This document shows, one piece after another, positions 63,479-64,000 of a stretch of 64,000 bases of DNA. This DNA is from CAXBBB01 sp963793245 (GTDB taxonomy: Bacteria; Bacteroidota; Rhodothermia; Rhodothermales; BA12), in NCBI GenBank assembly GCA_963793245.1, contig CAWBZG010000005.1, positions 744,001-808,000 of the forward strand. The letters run 5' to 3'. Below the pieces are notes generated by a model. The model made no database searches. It was not told where the DNA came from and worked only from the letters and a program-made list of their open reading frames with translations. Position numbers and translations under genes: made by a program. Position 1 is the first letter of the stretch. Every line of letters begins with the position of its first letter.

Positions 63479-64000
63479 ATGCGCTATCTCGCCCTCCTGC
63501 TGCCGCTCCTCGTGTTCACCGGATGCCGCGGCGTTGGACTGCGTGAGATGAAGTCGGCAGTCGAGAAGACAGTGGGAGATTCCTCGCGAGTGACGGCGTT
63601 TTATGCCGACCGCGACTTCGCCCCCTATTGGGCGCAGAAGCCCGGTCTGAGCGACGAGGCCATCGACGTAGTCAATCGACTGTGCCGCGCCGATGATGAG
63701 GGACTAGACGCGTCCGCTTTCGACCTGCCCGCGCTTGCTGACCTTCTCGAAGCGGCCTACGACGAAGCGCTACCCGATTCGCAGCGCGCCCGGGCGACGG
63801 CCCAGCTCGAGATCGGCCTGTCCGATGCGCTCGTTCGGTTCGCCGATCAGATGCACCACGGCGTCACCGATCCGCGCGCGCTGGGCGCTCAATGGCAAGT
63901 CCAACGCGACACGCTGATGGCATCCGACGTGCTCAGGCGAGCGACTGGCGACGGCATGAAAGCCTTGGTCGACGAGGTATCCGCGCCGCGCCCGGCGTAT
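63479..64000 (+). CDS. L,D-transpeptidase-like lipoprotein (YcbB/LdtD family), 5' part only
   Basis: The gene runs off the right end; 174 codons are visible. MRYLALLLPLLVFTGC is a signal peptide with lipobox FTGC. RVTAFYADRDFAPYWAQKPGLSDEAIDVV and the acidic helical part with LEIGLSDALVRFADQMHHGVTDPRALG match the N-terminal scaffold domain of YcbB-type L,D-transpeptidases, which build 3-3 crosslinks in peptidoglycan. The catalytic YkuD domain with its Cys would lie beyond the window, so the enzymatic call is provisional. Confidence 0.72.
   Translation, partial: MRYLALLLPLLVFTGCRGVGLREMKSAVEKTVGDSSRVTAFYADRDFAPYWAQKPGLSDEAIDVVNRLCRADDEGLDASAFDLPALADLLEAAYDEALPDSQRARATAQLEIGLSDALVRFADQMHHGVTDPRALGAQWQVQRDTLMASDVLRRATGDGMKALVDEVSAPRPAY

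Overview
This is a GC-rich chromosomal window that looks like a Bacteroidota relative, most likely Rhodothermia/Rhodothermales. The clues are a PorX-type response regulator with a PglZ-like output domain, a PorV/PorQ-family outer-membrane protein, secreted proteins with type IX secretion (T9SS) C-terminal sorting domains, a TonB-dependent receptor with a carboxypeptidase-like N-terminal domain, many lipobox lipoproteins, and start codons preceded by C/T-rich leaders rather than Shine-Dalgarno sequences. No rRNA, tRNA, CRISPR array, phage module or insertion sequence was recognised. The lineage call is inference; no database was searched.

Layout. 0-6.2 kb: NhaA antiporter, lipid kinase, cysteine desulfurase, a lipoprotein hydrolase, an ElaA-like acetyltransferase and TadA, the last few with broken reading frames. 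6.2-11.9 kb: an rpoN operon (DUF3109, sigma-54, small GNAT), ruvB, a Uma2 nuclease and a MerR/TipAS regulator. 11.9-27 kb: a phosphodiesterase-like lipoprotein, a TPR lipoprotein, fumarylacetoacetase with a conserved partner, rpe-priA, glmS, and a tandem pair of T9SS-targeted polysaccharide deacetylases. 27-36 kb: a DAHP-synthase-like protein lacking its catalytic residues, a KaiC-like/GGDEF-like fusion followed by a 1155-residue TPR/beta-barrel outer-membrane protein, and a seven-heme cytochrome/TPR lipoprotein. 36-44 kb: a TonB receptor, a large T9SS cargo protein and a PorV-like protein on one strand. 44-50 kb: an esterase, an ABC permease, small lipoproteins and porX. 50-57.6 kb: an RNase G/E operon with overlapping genes (RNase G, outer-membrane protein, MscS channel, a 1127-residue coiled-coil/ATPase-like protein). 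58-64 kb: citrate synthase, sdhCDAB, and the start of an L,D-transpeptidase-like lipoprotein cut by the window end.

Functional links. Citrate synthase and succinate dehydrogenase form a TCA block. PorX, the PorV-like protein and the sorting-domain proteins indicate an active T9SS. The KaiC-like/BcsC-like pair and the MscS/ATPase-like pair are the best candidates for uncharacterised systems.

Seven genes (cysteine desulfurase, elaA, tadA, the T9SS cargo gene, the TonB receptor, porX and a small outer-membrane protein) are interrupted by small indels. Many of these fall in short homopolymers and restoring them gives intact family sequences. I read this as mostly sequence or assembly error rather than gene decay, and I report each as one gene with the frame breaks located.
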